Positions 54,853-63,852 of a stretch of 64,000 nt of DNA are shown here, one piece after another; the stretch's first letter is position 1; the number at the start of each line of letters is the position of its first letter. This DNA is from Cyclobacterium jeungdonense (GTDB lineage Bacteria; Bacteroidota; Bacteroidia; Cytophagales; Cyclobacteriaceae). The notes under the pieces are model-generated. The model did no database searches and was not told the origin of the DNA. It saw only the letters and a list, made by a program, of their open reading frames with translations. The stretch is from NCBI RefSeq assembly GCF_010994275.1, contig NZ_WMCD01000006.1, positions 304,909 through 368,908 on the forward strand, written 5' to 3'. The position numbers were made by a program, and so were the translations under genes.

Positions 54853-56739
54853 ATGTGTGGAATAGCAGGATGTATAAACAGCGAATTATTACCTCAGCAT
54901 ATTGACCTGATTCATCACAGAGGGCCGGATGCTAGAGGGCTTATTCAAACCAAATTGGGGCCACATACGGTAAATCTGGGTCACACCCGTCTGACTATTT
55001 TAGAGCTTTCTGAGGCAGGAAATCAGCCCATGTTTACAGACTGCGGCAACTATGCCATCGTATTTAATGGTGAAATCTACAATCATTTGGCATTAAGGGC
55101 TGAACTTGGGCGGATTTCTTTTAAGGGCCGTTCTGATACTGAAACCATATTGTATTACCTTAGGGAATTTGGCATTGATGCAGTTAGTAAGCTTAACGGA
55201 ATTTTTGCTTTTGCTTTTCTCGACAAAGTAAAAGAAAAATTATACCTGGTTCGTGATCAATTTGGAGTAAAGCCGCTTTACTATTTTAGCAAGGGGGATA
55301 AATTGATATTTGGGTCTGAGTTGAAAATAATTAAAAATAACACTGACTATACCAAGGAAATTGATGCATCGGCGCTAAACTCCTATCTCACTTTAAATTT
55401 CAATCCGGCTCCTCAGACCCTTTTTAAAAATATTAAAAAGCTTGAAGCGGCCACTTATTTGGAATTCAGCAACAATGGTGACCTCCGCTATACCAAATAC
55501 TGGGATAGGAAACAAAATATTGATTGTACGATTACGGTAGATGACGCAGTCTCGGAATTTAAAAGACTAATGGAACAAGCTGTAAAGAGACAGCTTCTCA
55601 GTGATGTGCCGGTTGGTCTATTATTAAGTGGAGGGCTGGATTCTGCTGTTTTAGGATATTTAATGAGTATTAATTCATCCAACCCCATTCAAACGTTCAC
55701 AGTGGGATTTGAAGGTAAAGGAAAGTTCAATGAACTGGAAGATGCCAGGGATACTGCCAAATGGATCAATGCGGATCATCACGAGATTTATCTTAGTCAA
55801 AAGGATTATATGGAATACTATTTCAAATCCTTTTATTATACAGAAGAGCCTATCGCGGCACCTCCAGTCCCAGCCTTATTTCACGTCTCCAAATTGGCAT
55901 CACAATCAGTAAAAGTGGTATTAAGCGGACAAGGTGCCGATGAGCCAATGGCCGGTTATAATAGATACAGAGGGGAGAAATTTCTGTCGGATTATAAAAA
56001 ATTCCTGTCATTATTGCCTTTATCTCTCCTTTCGAAAATTTTTCCTGGCAATCACAAACTCGATAGAGTAATCTATTCTTCTCAATTTAAAGAGGAATTA
56101 GATCGTTTCATAGGAATCTATACCCTGTTTACGCCCTCTTTAAAGGAGAATTTATATCAAGATAGGCTGCATTCTCACATCCAGGATGACCAGCGGAATG
56201 CTTTTGAAGGCCTTTATAATAGCGCAGATCCATCCAGCTGTTCACTATCCAAGCTACTCTACATTGATACCCACAGTTTATTGCCCGACCAACTTTTATT
56301 GTTTAACGATAAAATAACGATGGCAAATTCGATCGAAAATAGGGTGCCCTTCCTGGATATTGATCTAATTGACTTCATCGAAACCCTGCCGATAAAAATG
56401 AAGTTAAATGGACAGGTCACAAAGTTCGTCCTGCGGAAAGCTGCTGAACAATGGTTACCGGCATCGATCATTAATAGGAAAAAGAGGGCTTTTGAAACCC
56501 CTATAGGAGCCTGGTTTAAAAAAGAACTTTCCGATACGCTGCTGCAATTGGTGGAAAGTTCCAATTCATTTAGCCGAAATTTTTTCAATGTCCAATTCAT
56601 TGAAAAAATGATTTGGATGCATGTATCCGAAAAAAAGGATTATACCAAACATCTTTTTATGATATTGTCTTTAGAGCTATGGTATAAAGACTTTTATCTT
56701 ACTAATGATATTGGGAAATTTAAAATGGATTCTCTTTAG
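54853..56739 (+). CDS. asnB: Glutamine-dependent asparagine synthase-like amidotransferase
   Basis: This 628-residue protein starts MCGIAGC with catalytic Cys2 after Met removal. The glutaminase domain (about 1-200) has HHRGPDARG, FNGEIYN (71-77) and SDTETIL; the synthetase domain has the ATP-pyrophosphatase loop LLLSGGLDSAVL (256-267) and VVLSGQGADE. AsnB homologues in O-antigen and capsule loci (WbpS/WbtH type) amidate uronic acids. It is 115 bp after the sugar-transferase gene on the same strand, so an amide on a sugar acid of this EPS is a fair inference; ordinary asparagine synthesis remains possible. Confidence 0.88.
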   Translation: MCGIAGCINSELLPQHIDLIHHRGPDARGLIQTKLGPHTVNLGHTRLTILELSEAGNQPMFTDCGNYAIVFNGEIYNHLALRAELGRISFKGRSDTETILYYLREFGIDAVSKLNGIFAFAFLDKVKEKLYLVRDQFGVKPLYYFSKGDKLIFGSELKIIKNNTDYTKEIDASALNSYLTLNFNPAPQTLFKNIKKLEAATYLEFSNNGDLRYTKYWDRKQNIDCTITVDDAVSEFKRLMEQAVKRQLLSDVPVGLLLSGGLDSAVLGYLMSINSSNPIQTFTVGFEGKGKFNELEDARDTAKWINADHHEIYLSQKDYMEYYFKSFYYTEEPIAAPPVPALFHVSKLASQSVKVVLSGQGADEPMAGYNRYRGEKFLSDYKKFLSLLPLSLLSKIFPGNHKLDRVIYSSQFKEELDRFIGIYTLFTPSLKENLYQDRLHSHIQDDQRNAFEGLYNSADPSSCSLSKLLYIDTHSLLPDQLLLFNDKITMANSIENRVPFLDIDLIDFIETLPIKMKLNGQVTKFVLRKAAEQWLPASIINRKKRAFETPIGAWFKKELSDTLLQLVESSNSFSRNFFNVQFIEKMIWMHVSEKKDYTKHLFMILSLELWYKDFYLTNDIGKFKMDSL

Positions 56740-56835
56740 AAGGCTTTCTGGGTTTAAAATTACTTTTCCAATTTCCGTACGTTGATTTTCAGGAGCCAGC
56801 CCATTTACTGTAGGTGGTCTGAGCGCAATAGCCTG

Positions 56836-57714
56836 TTACGGGGTTGCCGGCAAATGAATGGATACATCATCAACATAGATATTGGCTGTGGTTGGATAAG
56901 TTTTGTCAGCATACACATTGATACTGTACATATTGGTATCCACCTCAGGCCTTAAGGTATTTCTTAACCTGGTGTCGATGATCAACTGGTCATCCTGCCA
57001 AACCAAGATTCTGCCCCTGTTGCCTCGATCCTGAATAATTCTCATTTGAATTTTAACCCACTTTTTTACAGGTAGATTAATTCCGGACGGGGCCTCCCAG
57101 GATTCATCGGGCTGACTCCCCCAGAATTTCTGTAAATCGGATAAACTTAGAAAATTGGCACCACCACTTCCTGCACCACCTCTCACCTTCAAACCCAATA
57201 CGAAATGGGGGTCATTTATTTGATCGGGACCTGTACCAGCCCCCCCAGGAGCAAATTTTACACCTTTCGTTTGAATCAGGTTAAACCAATCATTTTCCCC
57301 GTCCAAATCAATCCTGTTGGGGAAAAAAAAATATTGCGTAAAAATCAGGTCGTCGTGCTCACCTAATTCATTCCAACGAAAATTTCTCGTACCATGCCCT
57401 TCCCCATTGCTGGTATTGATTGACATTTTCAGCGAGTACTTGCCGGTATGCGCCACCTCGCTACTGACCGCACTATTGCCGGTACCGCTGTTAAATTCTC
57501 CGCCCCCGTCATTTAAAGACCATTCACTTTGGTCGCCTCCTTCATGCCCGGCAGTCCAAAGTTCCGTTCCTAAGGTGTTTTTTGGTATGTCTTCCTGGAA
57601 ATAATGGGCAGATACCTTATTTTCATTGCTACATATAAAAAGTATAACCACTATAAATACCAGTGTCAGGATCAGGTTATCGTATATAAAAAGGAAGTTT
57701 TTTTTGGTCTTCAT
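56836..57714 (-). CDS. Secreted polysaccharide-lyase-like (concanavalin-type) protein
   Basis: This 292-residue protein has a long signal/anchor (hydrophobic LILTLVFIVVILFICS at about 14-29) and a beta-rich domain with GTRNFRWNELGEHDDLIFTQ, FPNRIDLDGENDWFNLIQTK and VKIQMRIIQDRG, resembling the jelly-roll polysaccharide lyase (heparin-lyase-like) superfamily. It is almost the same as residues 43-293 of the 850-residue protein at 59291, but stops after that domain without Ig, malectin or T9SS parts. It may bind or cut a polysaccharide at the cell surface. Catalytic residues are not confirmed, and pure binding is possible. Confidence 0.7.
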   Translation of the reverse strand: MKTKKNFLFIYDNLILTLVFIVVILFICSNENKVSAHYFQEDIPKNTLGTELWTAGHEGGDQSEWSLNDGGGEFNSGTGNSAVSSEVAHTGKYSLKMSINTSNGEGHGTRNFRWNELGEHDDLIFTQYFFFPNRIDLDGENDWFNLIQTKGVKFAPGGAGTGPDQINDPHFVLGLKVRGGAGSGGANFLSLSDLQKFWGSQPDESWEAPSGINLPVKKWVKIQMRIIQDRGNRGRILVWQDDQLIIDTRLRNTLRPEVDTNMYSINVYADKTYPTTANIYVDDVSIHLPATP

Positions 57715-57984
57715 ATACCTACCAACTTTAGGTGAATCTATAATATACTGGTCTTCAATTGCTTTCGGGAGATTAATTTAAGAAAATTGCTTTTAAATCT
57801 AGGGTCATTTTAGGTTTAAAATTTTGAAATTAATTTATATTTTGCCTCATGTATTTTACTTTATTAGTTAAAAAGCGTTCAAATTGACCTTAAACCATAT
57901 TTGATAAACCTGGCACTGCCTAGGGTCAAAAATACCTAACTAATTCTAAAACCTAGATACTTTGTAAAATGTAATCCCGGAATC

Positions 57985-58983
57985 ATGAAAATCTTATTTA
58001 TAACCAATATGTATCCCACTTCCAACCATCCAGCAGATGGGATTTTTATTAAAGATCAAATTGAAGATGTCCAGAAAGAAATGGACTTAGAAGCGGATAT
58101 CTATTTAATTGATGGAGTCCACCATGGCAAGTTAGAATACCTGAAATCAATTTTCTCCATTCCTATTAAGCTGGCCACCAACAATTACGATGCGACCCAT
58201 ATCCATTATGGTATTTCCGGGATTTTTTTACTGTTTTTCAAACCGAAAATTAAAAAATTCATGACCTTACATGGTTGCGATATCCAAGATTGGGGCTCTA
58301 ATTCCTGGCATGTATGGATCACAAAAAAAATCCTCAACAAAGTTGATTTGGTGTTTGTTCAAAACCAGAAAATGAAAAAGGTGGTGGGAAATATTAACCC
58401 TAATGTTGAAATATTGCCCTGTGGCGCCAATCCATCCTTTTTTTCTCCTCAGGCAAACATTAAAAAAAATGGACGTAGAGATTTTGTCATATTGTTTCCG
58501 GGAAGTTCAAAAAGGGAGGTGAAAAATTTCCCCCTATTTTTGGAGGTAATGGATTCCCTTAGGAAACTGGGCGTTCATAATATCAGACACCAATGCCTGG
58601 AGAATATGAGCAGGGAGCAGGTGAGAGATGCGATGCTAAATTCAGATTGTCTGTTGATGACTTCTATTTCAGAAGGTTCACCTCAGGTAGTCAAAGAGGC
58701 CCTTTATTGTAATCTTCCGGTAGTATCGGTACCGGTTGGTGATGTCAGGGAGATGCTCCATGGGCTTCCAAACTGCAAAGTGTCAGACACTTATAACAAA
58801 GAGGAGCTTGCCCAATTGGTGAAATCGGTTTTATCCGAGGATTATGCGCCTATCAGGGAGACCTTTTTGAAAAAAAAACAATATAGTATCTTCTATGTGG
58901 CCAAAAGGTTGGCAAAATGGTATACCGAGCCACCGGATAAAGATGCCACGCTCAATTTAAAGCAGAAAACCAGCACCTCGTAG
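57985..58983 (+). CDS. GT4 glycosyltransferase
   Basis: This 332-residue GT-B protein is on the short side for GT4. The acceptor loop reads MYPTSNHPADGIFIKDQIED, and the donor site region is TSISEGSPQVVKEALYCNLP with E-x7-E spacing. FMTLHGCDIQDWGS near residue 92 also fits. It sits between the two secreted lyase-like genes, which are on the opposite strand, and ends at a shared bidirectional terminator. It probably extends the repeat unit begun by the enzyme at 54057. Confidence 0.88.
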   Translation: MKILFITNMYPTSNHPADGIFIKDQIEDVQKEMDLEADIYLIDGVHHGKLEYLKSIFSIPIKLATNNYDATHIHYGISGIFLLFFKPKIKKFMTLHGCDIQDWGSNSWHVWITKKILNKVDLVFVQNQKMKKVVGNINPNVEILPCGANPSFFSPQANIKKNGRRDFVILFPGSSKREVKNFPLFLEVMDSLRKLGVHNIRHQCLENMSREQVRDAMLNSDCLLMTSISEGSPQVVKEALYCNLPVVSVPVGDVREMLHGLPNCKVSDTYNKEELAQLVKSVLSEDYAPIRETFLKKKQYSIFYVAKRLAKWYTEPPDKDATLNLKQKTSTS

Positions 58984-59290
58984 GGTAAATGGATCGCAAA
59001 TGTACATATATTTTCAATATCCGGGCCTTAACTTATTCCAATGGTGACTATGCAGATAGGGAAATAAAACCCGGGAAAGTGACGGATTTAGTTTGAGGGG
59101 AGAAGATGGGTAAATCAGGGTTTACCACCGTCCAATCTGATTTGTTACAACTGAAGCGCTTCGACCCTAGTGATCCGGAGATAGGAGATACGAAGCCTTA
59201 CTGAAAATGAAAAAAGTAAGGGGCTCCTCAGGAACCCCTTACTTTAAAAAAATAAATTGACGTTTTGGTAATAATGGATCTTCTATTTTT
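58984..59290. other. Convergent intergenic region
   Basis: This gap between two convergent genes contains no supported gene. Its only clear element is the terminator hairpin at 59213-59245. Confidence 0.5.
59213..59245. terminator. Bidirectional terminator hairpin
   Basis: AAAGTAAGGGG at 59213-59223 pairs with CCCCTTACTTT at 59235-59245, and TCC/GGA continues the stem inside a short TCA loop after one mismatch. A-rich sequence precedes it and A-rich sequence follows it, giving U-tracts on the minus strand and a stem ending in UUU on the plus strand. It lies between two convergent genes. Confidence 0.75.
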
Positions 59291-61843
59291 TTATGGATTC
59301 ACCATCAATCGGAATTTTTCAAGGTCATTGTTTTTGTCAACCAGACTTACCAAATACACTCCTTGTTTTAAATCGGAAACAGGGATGCTATATTTTCCAT
59401 TATCGCTGCTTAGGTATTCCGTGAAAAAATGGTTTACCAGCCGCCCCTGCATATCGTGAATCACGAAATACCGGTAGCTTTCGGCCTTAAGCCCCAGGTC
59501 CACAAAAACGTTTTCCGAAGCAGGATTTGGATAGATCCTGGGGGATTCGGTTGTCTCCCCATATTCCGTAACCAATTCCTCCGATTTTACTTCATTAGGA
59601 GTTTCATTTGAAAGCACTCTTAAATTTTCTCCGGAGGAAGCCTTGGTTCGTGTAATGGCTATTCCTGAAATAGAAGCCCTATTGGAAAAGGCCACTAAGT
59701 CCAAATTTAACACACCATCCTTGACGGTTATTTCATTAAATATCAATTCAGCTGGATTGTTCCCTGTCTCTTCAAATAGATCAAATTTGTTTTTCACTAC
59801 TTCTCCTTCCAGTAAAATATCATATACTCGCCTTCCACTTTGCGAAGAAGGTCCCGAATGGCCAAACCATAATTCATTATGATAAGTCTTGACCGTATAG
59901 GTACCGTTAGGCACGGGTATGGCATACTTTAAATTGACGGAATGTCTTTCTGTTTGAAATAATTCCTCCACACTTGCATTCTTATTTTCGAAGGTTGCCT
60001 GAGTGTTATAAGAATCGTCCCCATTATATTGTTCGTTTTTATAAAAAACATCCTTGGAGGATCCTGCATTGATAAATTGTTGATATGCTTCAAATCCAGA
60101 ATCGGTAGATTCCGTCTGGGGAATAACCGTTAATCCTGAAATGGTGGCTCTATTTGAAGAGGCTTGCATTCTAATACTGATCTTTCCGTCCGTGATTTCA
60201 ACATTTTCAAAAGCCAGTTCCAGGGGTTTATTTCCACTTTCACTGAACAAGTCCAGATTTTCTTTGACCAGATCCCCTTCTATTTCAATATTAAAAACCC
60301 TTCTGCCTTTTGTGGCCGATGGACCGTTAATTCCAAAATAGAGTTCATTGTGATAGGTGATGACTTTATAAATACCATTTTCAATGGGAATTTCAATGCG
60401 TAAATCAGGAGCGTTTCTTTCCGTCTGAAATAGTAATTCCTGACTGGCGCTATTTTGATTATAGGTATAGGTATTATAGGGAAAAATACTTTCTCTGGGC
60501 TCTCCTTCAAACGAATTTGCGTTATAGATAACCCCCTCGGTGCTTCCCAGATTCATGTTAATCAGTGGATTACCATCTGATAAATTTGGATCGGGTGTTG
60601 GATCGGGTGTTGGAATTTGGGGTTCCTGCGGTTCCGGTTCTTCTACCTCAGGTACTGGGGGAGTAATGGTTAGGGTAATTTCTTCTGATTCGCCCACCAT
60701 ATTGTTTTCATCCCTTGCCACCGCTTTTATTTTATAAGTTCCTGCCTCACTATTGGACCATTTCATGGAATGAGGGGAATTGGTGGAAGTGCCAATAATA
60801 TTATTTCCAACGTAAAAATCTACTTTTGTTATTTCCGTATTATTGGCGCTATTTGCTTGCGCTTGAATTTCAACCTCCGTACTGCTAATTACAGTGCTGT
60901 TATTTTCAGGAGAAACGATATTCACTGACGGAGGTAGGATAGGTGCAGGCGCTTCTTGTGTTCCCGGCAAATGAATGGAGACATCATCCAGATAGACATT
61001 GGTTGTGGTGGGATAGGTTTGGTCAGCATAGGCATTGATACTGAACATATTCATATCCACTTCGGGTCTTAAGGTGTTTCTTAACTTGGTATCAATAATC
61101 AACTGATCATCCTGCCAAACCAAAATCCTACCATTATCGCCTCGATCCTGAATAATTCGCATTTGGATTTTAACCCACGTTTTTACCGGTAAATCTATTT
61201 CGGCAGGTGCCGCCCAGGATACGTCGGGTTCACTACCCCAAAATTTTTGTAAATCGGATAAAACTAAAAAATTGGCACCACCACTTCCGGCGCCGCCCCT
61301 CACCTTCAAACCCAATACGAAATGAGGGTCATTTATTTGATCCGGACCTGTACCGGCCCCCCCGGGAGCAAATTTTACACCTTTCGTTTGAATCAGGTTA
61401 AACCAATCATTATTCCTGTCCAAATCAATCCTATTGGGGAAATAAAAATATTGCGTAAAAATTAGATCGTCGTGATCTCCTAATTCACTCCAACGGAAAT
61501 TTCTTGTACCGTGACCTCCCCCATTTGTGGTATTTATGGACATTTTCAGAGAGTAATTTCCAGAACGAGACACGTCAGTACTCACCGAGCTATTGCCGGA
61601 ACCGCTGTTAAATTCTCCGCCTCCTCCATTCAAAGACCATTCATTTTGGTTACCTCCTTCATGCCCGGCAGTCCAAAGTTCTTTTCCTAACGTATTTTTT
61701 GGAGTATCATTTTGAAAATAATAGGCGTAGGCTTTATTTCCATTTCCAATCATAATAAGCGGAAAAGCTAAGAAAACAAGTTTAAATAGCGTTTTTTTGT
61801 GCTTAAAAAGCTTAAAATTAAGCAAGTTTGTTTTTGGCTTCAT
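59291..61843 (-). CDS. T9SS-exported lyase-like protein with Ig and two malectin-like domains
   Basis: This encodes 850 residues: a signal peptide to about 40, a lyase-like jelly-roll domain at about 43-293 (nearly identical in motifs to the protein at 56836), an Ig-like domain at about 300-390, a Pro/Glu-rich linker (PEPQEPQIPTPDPTPDPN), two malectin-like domains at about 421-575 and 585-735 (both with TYHNEL-FG and FQTER-type segments), and a T9SS sorting domain from about 765 (PRIYPNPASENVFVDLG). Malectin-like folds bind carbohydrates, so this looks like a secreted glycan-active or glycan-binding protein. Catalysis is unproven. Confidence 0.82.
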   Translation of the reverse strand: MKPKTNLLNFKLFKHKKTLFKLVFLAFPLIMIGNGNKAYAYYFQNDTPKNTLGKELWTAGHEGGNQNEWSLNGGGGEFNSGSGNSSVSTDVSRSGNYSLKMSINTTNGGGHGTRNFRWSELGDHDDLIFTQYFYFPNRIDLDRNNDWFNLIQTKGVKFAPGGAGTGPDQINDPHFVLGLKVRGGAGSGGANFLVLSDLQKFWGSEPDVSWAAPAEIDLPVKTWVKIQMRIIQDRGDNGRILVWQDDQLIIDTKLRNTLRPEVDMNMFSINAYADQTYPTTTNVYLDDVSIHLPGTQEAPAPILPPSVNIVSPENNSTVISSTEVEIQAQANSANNTEITKVDFYVGNNIIGTSTNSPHSMKWSNSEAGTYKIKAVARDENNMVGESEEITLTITPPVPEVEEPEPQEPQIPTPDPTPDPNLSDGNPLINMNLGSTEGVIYNANSFEGEPRESIFPYNTYTYNQNSASQELLFQTERNAPDLRIEIPIENGIYKVITYHNELYFGINGPSATKGRRVFNIEIEGDLVKENLDLFSESGNKPLELAFENVEITDGKISIRMQASSNRATISGLTVIPQTESTDSGFEAYQQFINAGSSKDVFYKNEQYNGDDSYNTQATFENKNASVEELFQTERHSVNLKYAIPVPNGTYTVKTYHNELWFGHSGPSSQSGRRVYDILLEGEVVKNKFDLFEETGNNPAELIFNEITVKDGVLNLDLVAFSNRASISGIAITRTKASSGENLRVLSNETPNEVKSEELVTEYGETTESPRIYPNPASENVFVDLGLKAESYRYFVIHDMQGRLVNHFFTEYLSSDNGKYSIPVSDLKQGVYLVSLVDKNNDLEKFRLMVNP

Positions 61844-62348
61844 AAATTTATTATTATTAGGTGGTTAGATAATTCCAGGTTTTCAATCTTTAAAAAAGGA
61901 TGTTTAAATAATTATAATTGTTATTTGTAAAAAGAAATAATATTTTTTGTATTATAAATACAATAAAATACTATTCTGTTTAAGCTACTAATAATGGTAA
62001 TTAACGGAATTTAATTCTAAATACAAACGTTATCCTATTTTTTTAACAAATAGGTTATTTGTAGGAAATGAAATAGTTTGGATCCAAAAAATCCTATTTT
62101 TATCAAAACCGACGGGTTTGAAGTGGCAAAGCAATTATGGATTCAGGCTAAATCGAATCCATTAACTGCTTATTTAATTGGAAAGCTTTTGGGTAATTTG
62201 GGTAATTAAGCCCATTCACTTTTCTGCATTTATGCAGATTCCGGGCCAAAATGAATTTGAATGTTGAATGACCTCTTTGTCGCTACCATTGACAGTGCTG
62301 TCAGCACATCTTACCATCAGACCATCCCATAATCAGATCATCACTAAC
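61844..62348. other. AT-rich region upstream of the malectin protein gene
   Basis: This stretch probably holds the promoter of the minus-strand malectin gene. A plus-strand open stretch of about 45 codons ends with GFEVAKQLWIQAKSNPLTAY and a TAA near 62208, but I do not recognise it. The repeat cluster begins just after. Confidence 0.4.
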
Positions 62349-62773
62349 CGTCATTGCGAGCGCAGCGAAGCAATCTGAATCGGAGCGAATGCGGCAGTAA
62401 TTCGCGGAATGAGATTCGAATACGCAGGACGAGTACGTATTCCGACAGACTGCCGCGGGTGCTAGGAACGTTCTCCCTTCCAGCCAGGGCACCCAGAATT
62501 ACTCTGTGCTTTCTTTAATTTTTTTTGTCACGAAGGACACAAAGGAGGCACGAAAAACACAAAGGTTTTTTTCAAGCCCCTCTGAGTGCTTTGTGTTTTC
62601 TTTGAGCTCTTTGTGACTAAATCATTATCATATCATCTCCCTGGCTACCAGCTGGAGTCTGAAAAAGGGGATTTAAATACGCCGGACGTGTACGTCTTCC
62701 GAAAGACTGCCGCGGGTGCGTAGGACAATCGCCATCGGTTATATTAAACAAAAACGCCCCCTCGCAGTGACAG
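62349..62773. repeat. Composite palindromic repeat, long unit 4
   Basis: This 425-bp unit has the same layout as that at 53081-53504: opening CGTCATTGCGAGCGCAGCGA, a central ACACAAAGG palindrome (62527-62617), closing CTCGCAGTGACAG. It includes the 350-bp segment (62370-62719) shared with 52653-53002. Confidence 0.9.
62527..62617. repeat. ACACAAAGG palindrome, copy 4
   Basis: Same imperfect inverted repeat as the copy at 52810, nested in long unit 4. Confidence 0.85.
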
Positions 62774-62798
62774 CATCGGTTCGCGGTGACGCCAATTC

Positions 62799-62966
62799 CG
62801 TCATTGCGAGCGCAGCGAAGCAATCTGATCCGGAGCGTAGACGTAAGGATTACGAAAAAGGGCATTAAAATACGCCGGATGTGTACGTCTTCCTACAGAC
62901 TGCCGCGGGTGCTGAGACGGTTGATGAAATACGATTGGGGTCACGTCAGCACCCTCGCAGTGACGG
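62799..62966. repeat. Composite palindromic repeat, short unit 5
   Basis: A short unit without the ACACAAAGG insert. It opens CGTCATTGCGAGCG and ends GCACCCTCGCAGTGACGG; the central loop contains CTGAGACGGTTGATGAAATA, also found in the left cluster. Confidence 0.9.
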
Positions 62967-62990
62967 ATAGGGTTTCCAGTGAGCACGCCA

Positions 62991-63249
62991 CGTCATTGCG
63001 AGCGCAGCGAAGCAATCTGAACCGGAGCGTTGACGTAAGGAGTACGAATTAAGGAAATTAAATACGCCTGATGTGCACGTCTACCTTCAGACTGCCGCGG
63101 GTGCCAGGTTGTTTTACGATACCATTTTTAAATTTAGTCAGCACCCTACCGATGACGTGTTTGTTAAATCGCCGAAAATCAACATGATAAAAACCCACAT
63201 CGTCATCCCGATTTCTGCGTTTAAAAAAAGTTAATTCTCGCAGTGACGG
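62991..63249. repeat. Composite palindromic repeat, short unit 6 with extra segment
   Basis: This opens CGTCATTGCGAGCG. The first closing arm (63141-63157) has diverged to GCACCCTACCGATGACG, and about 90 extra bases precede a second closing CTCGCAGTGACGG ending at 63249. Its first 165 bp match unit 8 at 63468. Confidence 0.85.
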
Positions 63250-63274
63250 CATCGTGTTTCCAGAGAGCAGACAG

Positions 63275-63442
63275 CGTCATTGCGAGCGCAGCGAAGCAAT
63301 CTGAATCGGAGCGTGGGTACAAGAAGACCGGAGAAGGACAGTTAAATACGTCAAATGTGTACGTATACCGACAGACTGCCACGGGTGCTAAGAGGGTTGA
63401 TGAAATACGATTGGGGTCACGTCAGCACCCTCGCAGTGACGG
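63275..63442. repeat. Composite palindromic repeat, short unit 7
   Basis: Same arms as the other short units; the B segment differs (TACAAGAAGACCGGAGAAGG) and the closing arm GCACCCTCGCAGTGACGG is at 63425-63442. Confidence 0.9.
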
Positions 63443-63467
63443 AAGGCGTTCGACGGGAAGGGAATAC

Positions 63468-63635
63468 CGTCATTGCGAGCGCAGCGAAGCAATCTGAACC
63501 GGAGCGTTGACGTAAGGAGTACGAATTAAGGAAATTAAATACGCCTGATGTGCACGTCTACCTTCAGACTGCCGCGGGTGCCAGGTTGTTTTACGATACC
63601 ATTTTTAAATTTAGTCAGCACCCTACCGATGACGG
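63468..63635. repeat. Composite palindromic repeat, short unit 8
   Basis: Nearly identical to unit 6 over the first 165 bp, ending in the diverged arm GCACCCTACCGATGACGG (63618-63635). Confidence 0.9.
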
Positions 63636-63659
63636 ATCGTGTTTCCATAGAGTACCCAG

Positions 63660-63828
63660 CGTCATTGCGAGCGCAGCGAAGCAATCTGAATCGAAGCGGA
63701 GAACAGAAGGATTAGGAAAAAAAGTCAGGTAGAAATGGCTACTGTTTCCGTAAATCGGCAGACTGCCGCGGGTGCGTGGAAAGTCTCCTTGGTTTATACT
63801 ATTAAAAAACGCACCCTCGCAGTGACGG
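63660..63828. repeat. Composite palindromic repeat, short unit 9
   Basis: Last unit before the IS3 element. It opens CGTCATTGCGAGCG and closes GCACCCTCGCAGTGACGG (63811-63828). The B segment is shorter and distinct from the others. Confidence 0.9.
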
Positions 63829-63852
63829 CATCGGTTCGCTGTGACGGAGCTG

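Noticed and set aside
63243..63497. Open frames within the repeat clusters as small genes
   Set aside because: Frames arise from the repeats themselves on both strands (for example RHCEGA and ERSEAI translations) and lack start signals.
62350..63828. CRISPR-like array
   Set aside because: Repeats are long, palindromic, spaced 192-450 bp, and no cas genes are present.
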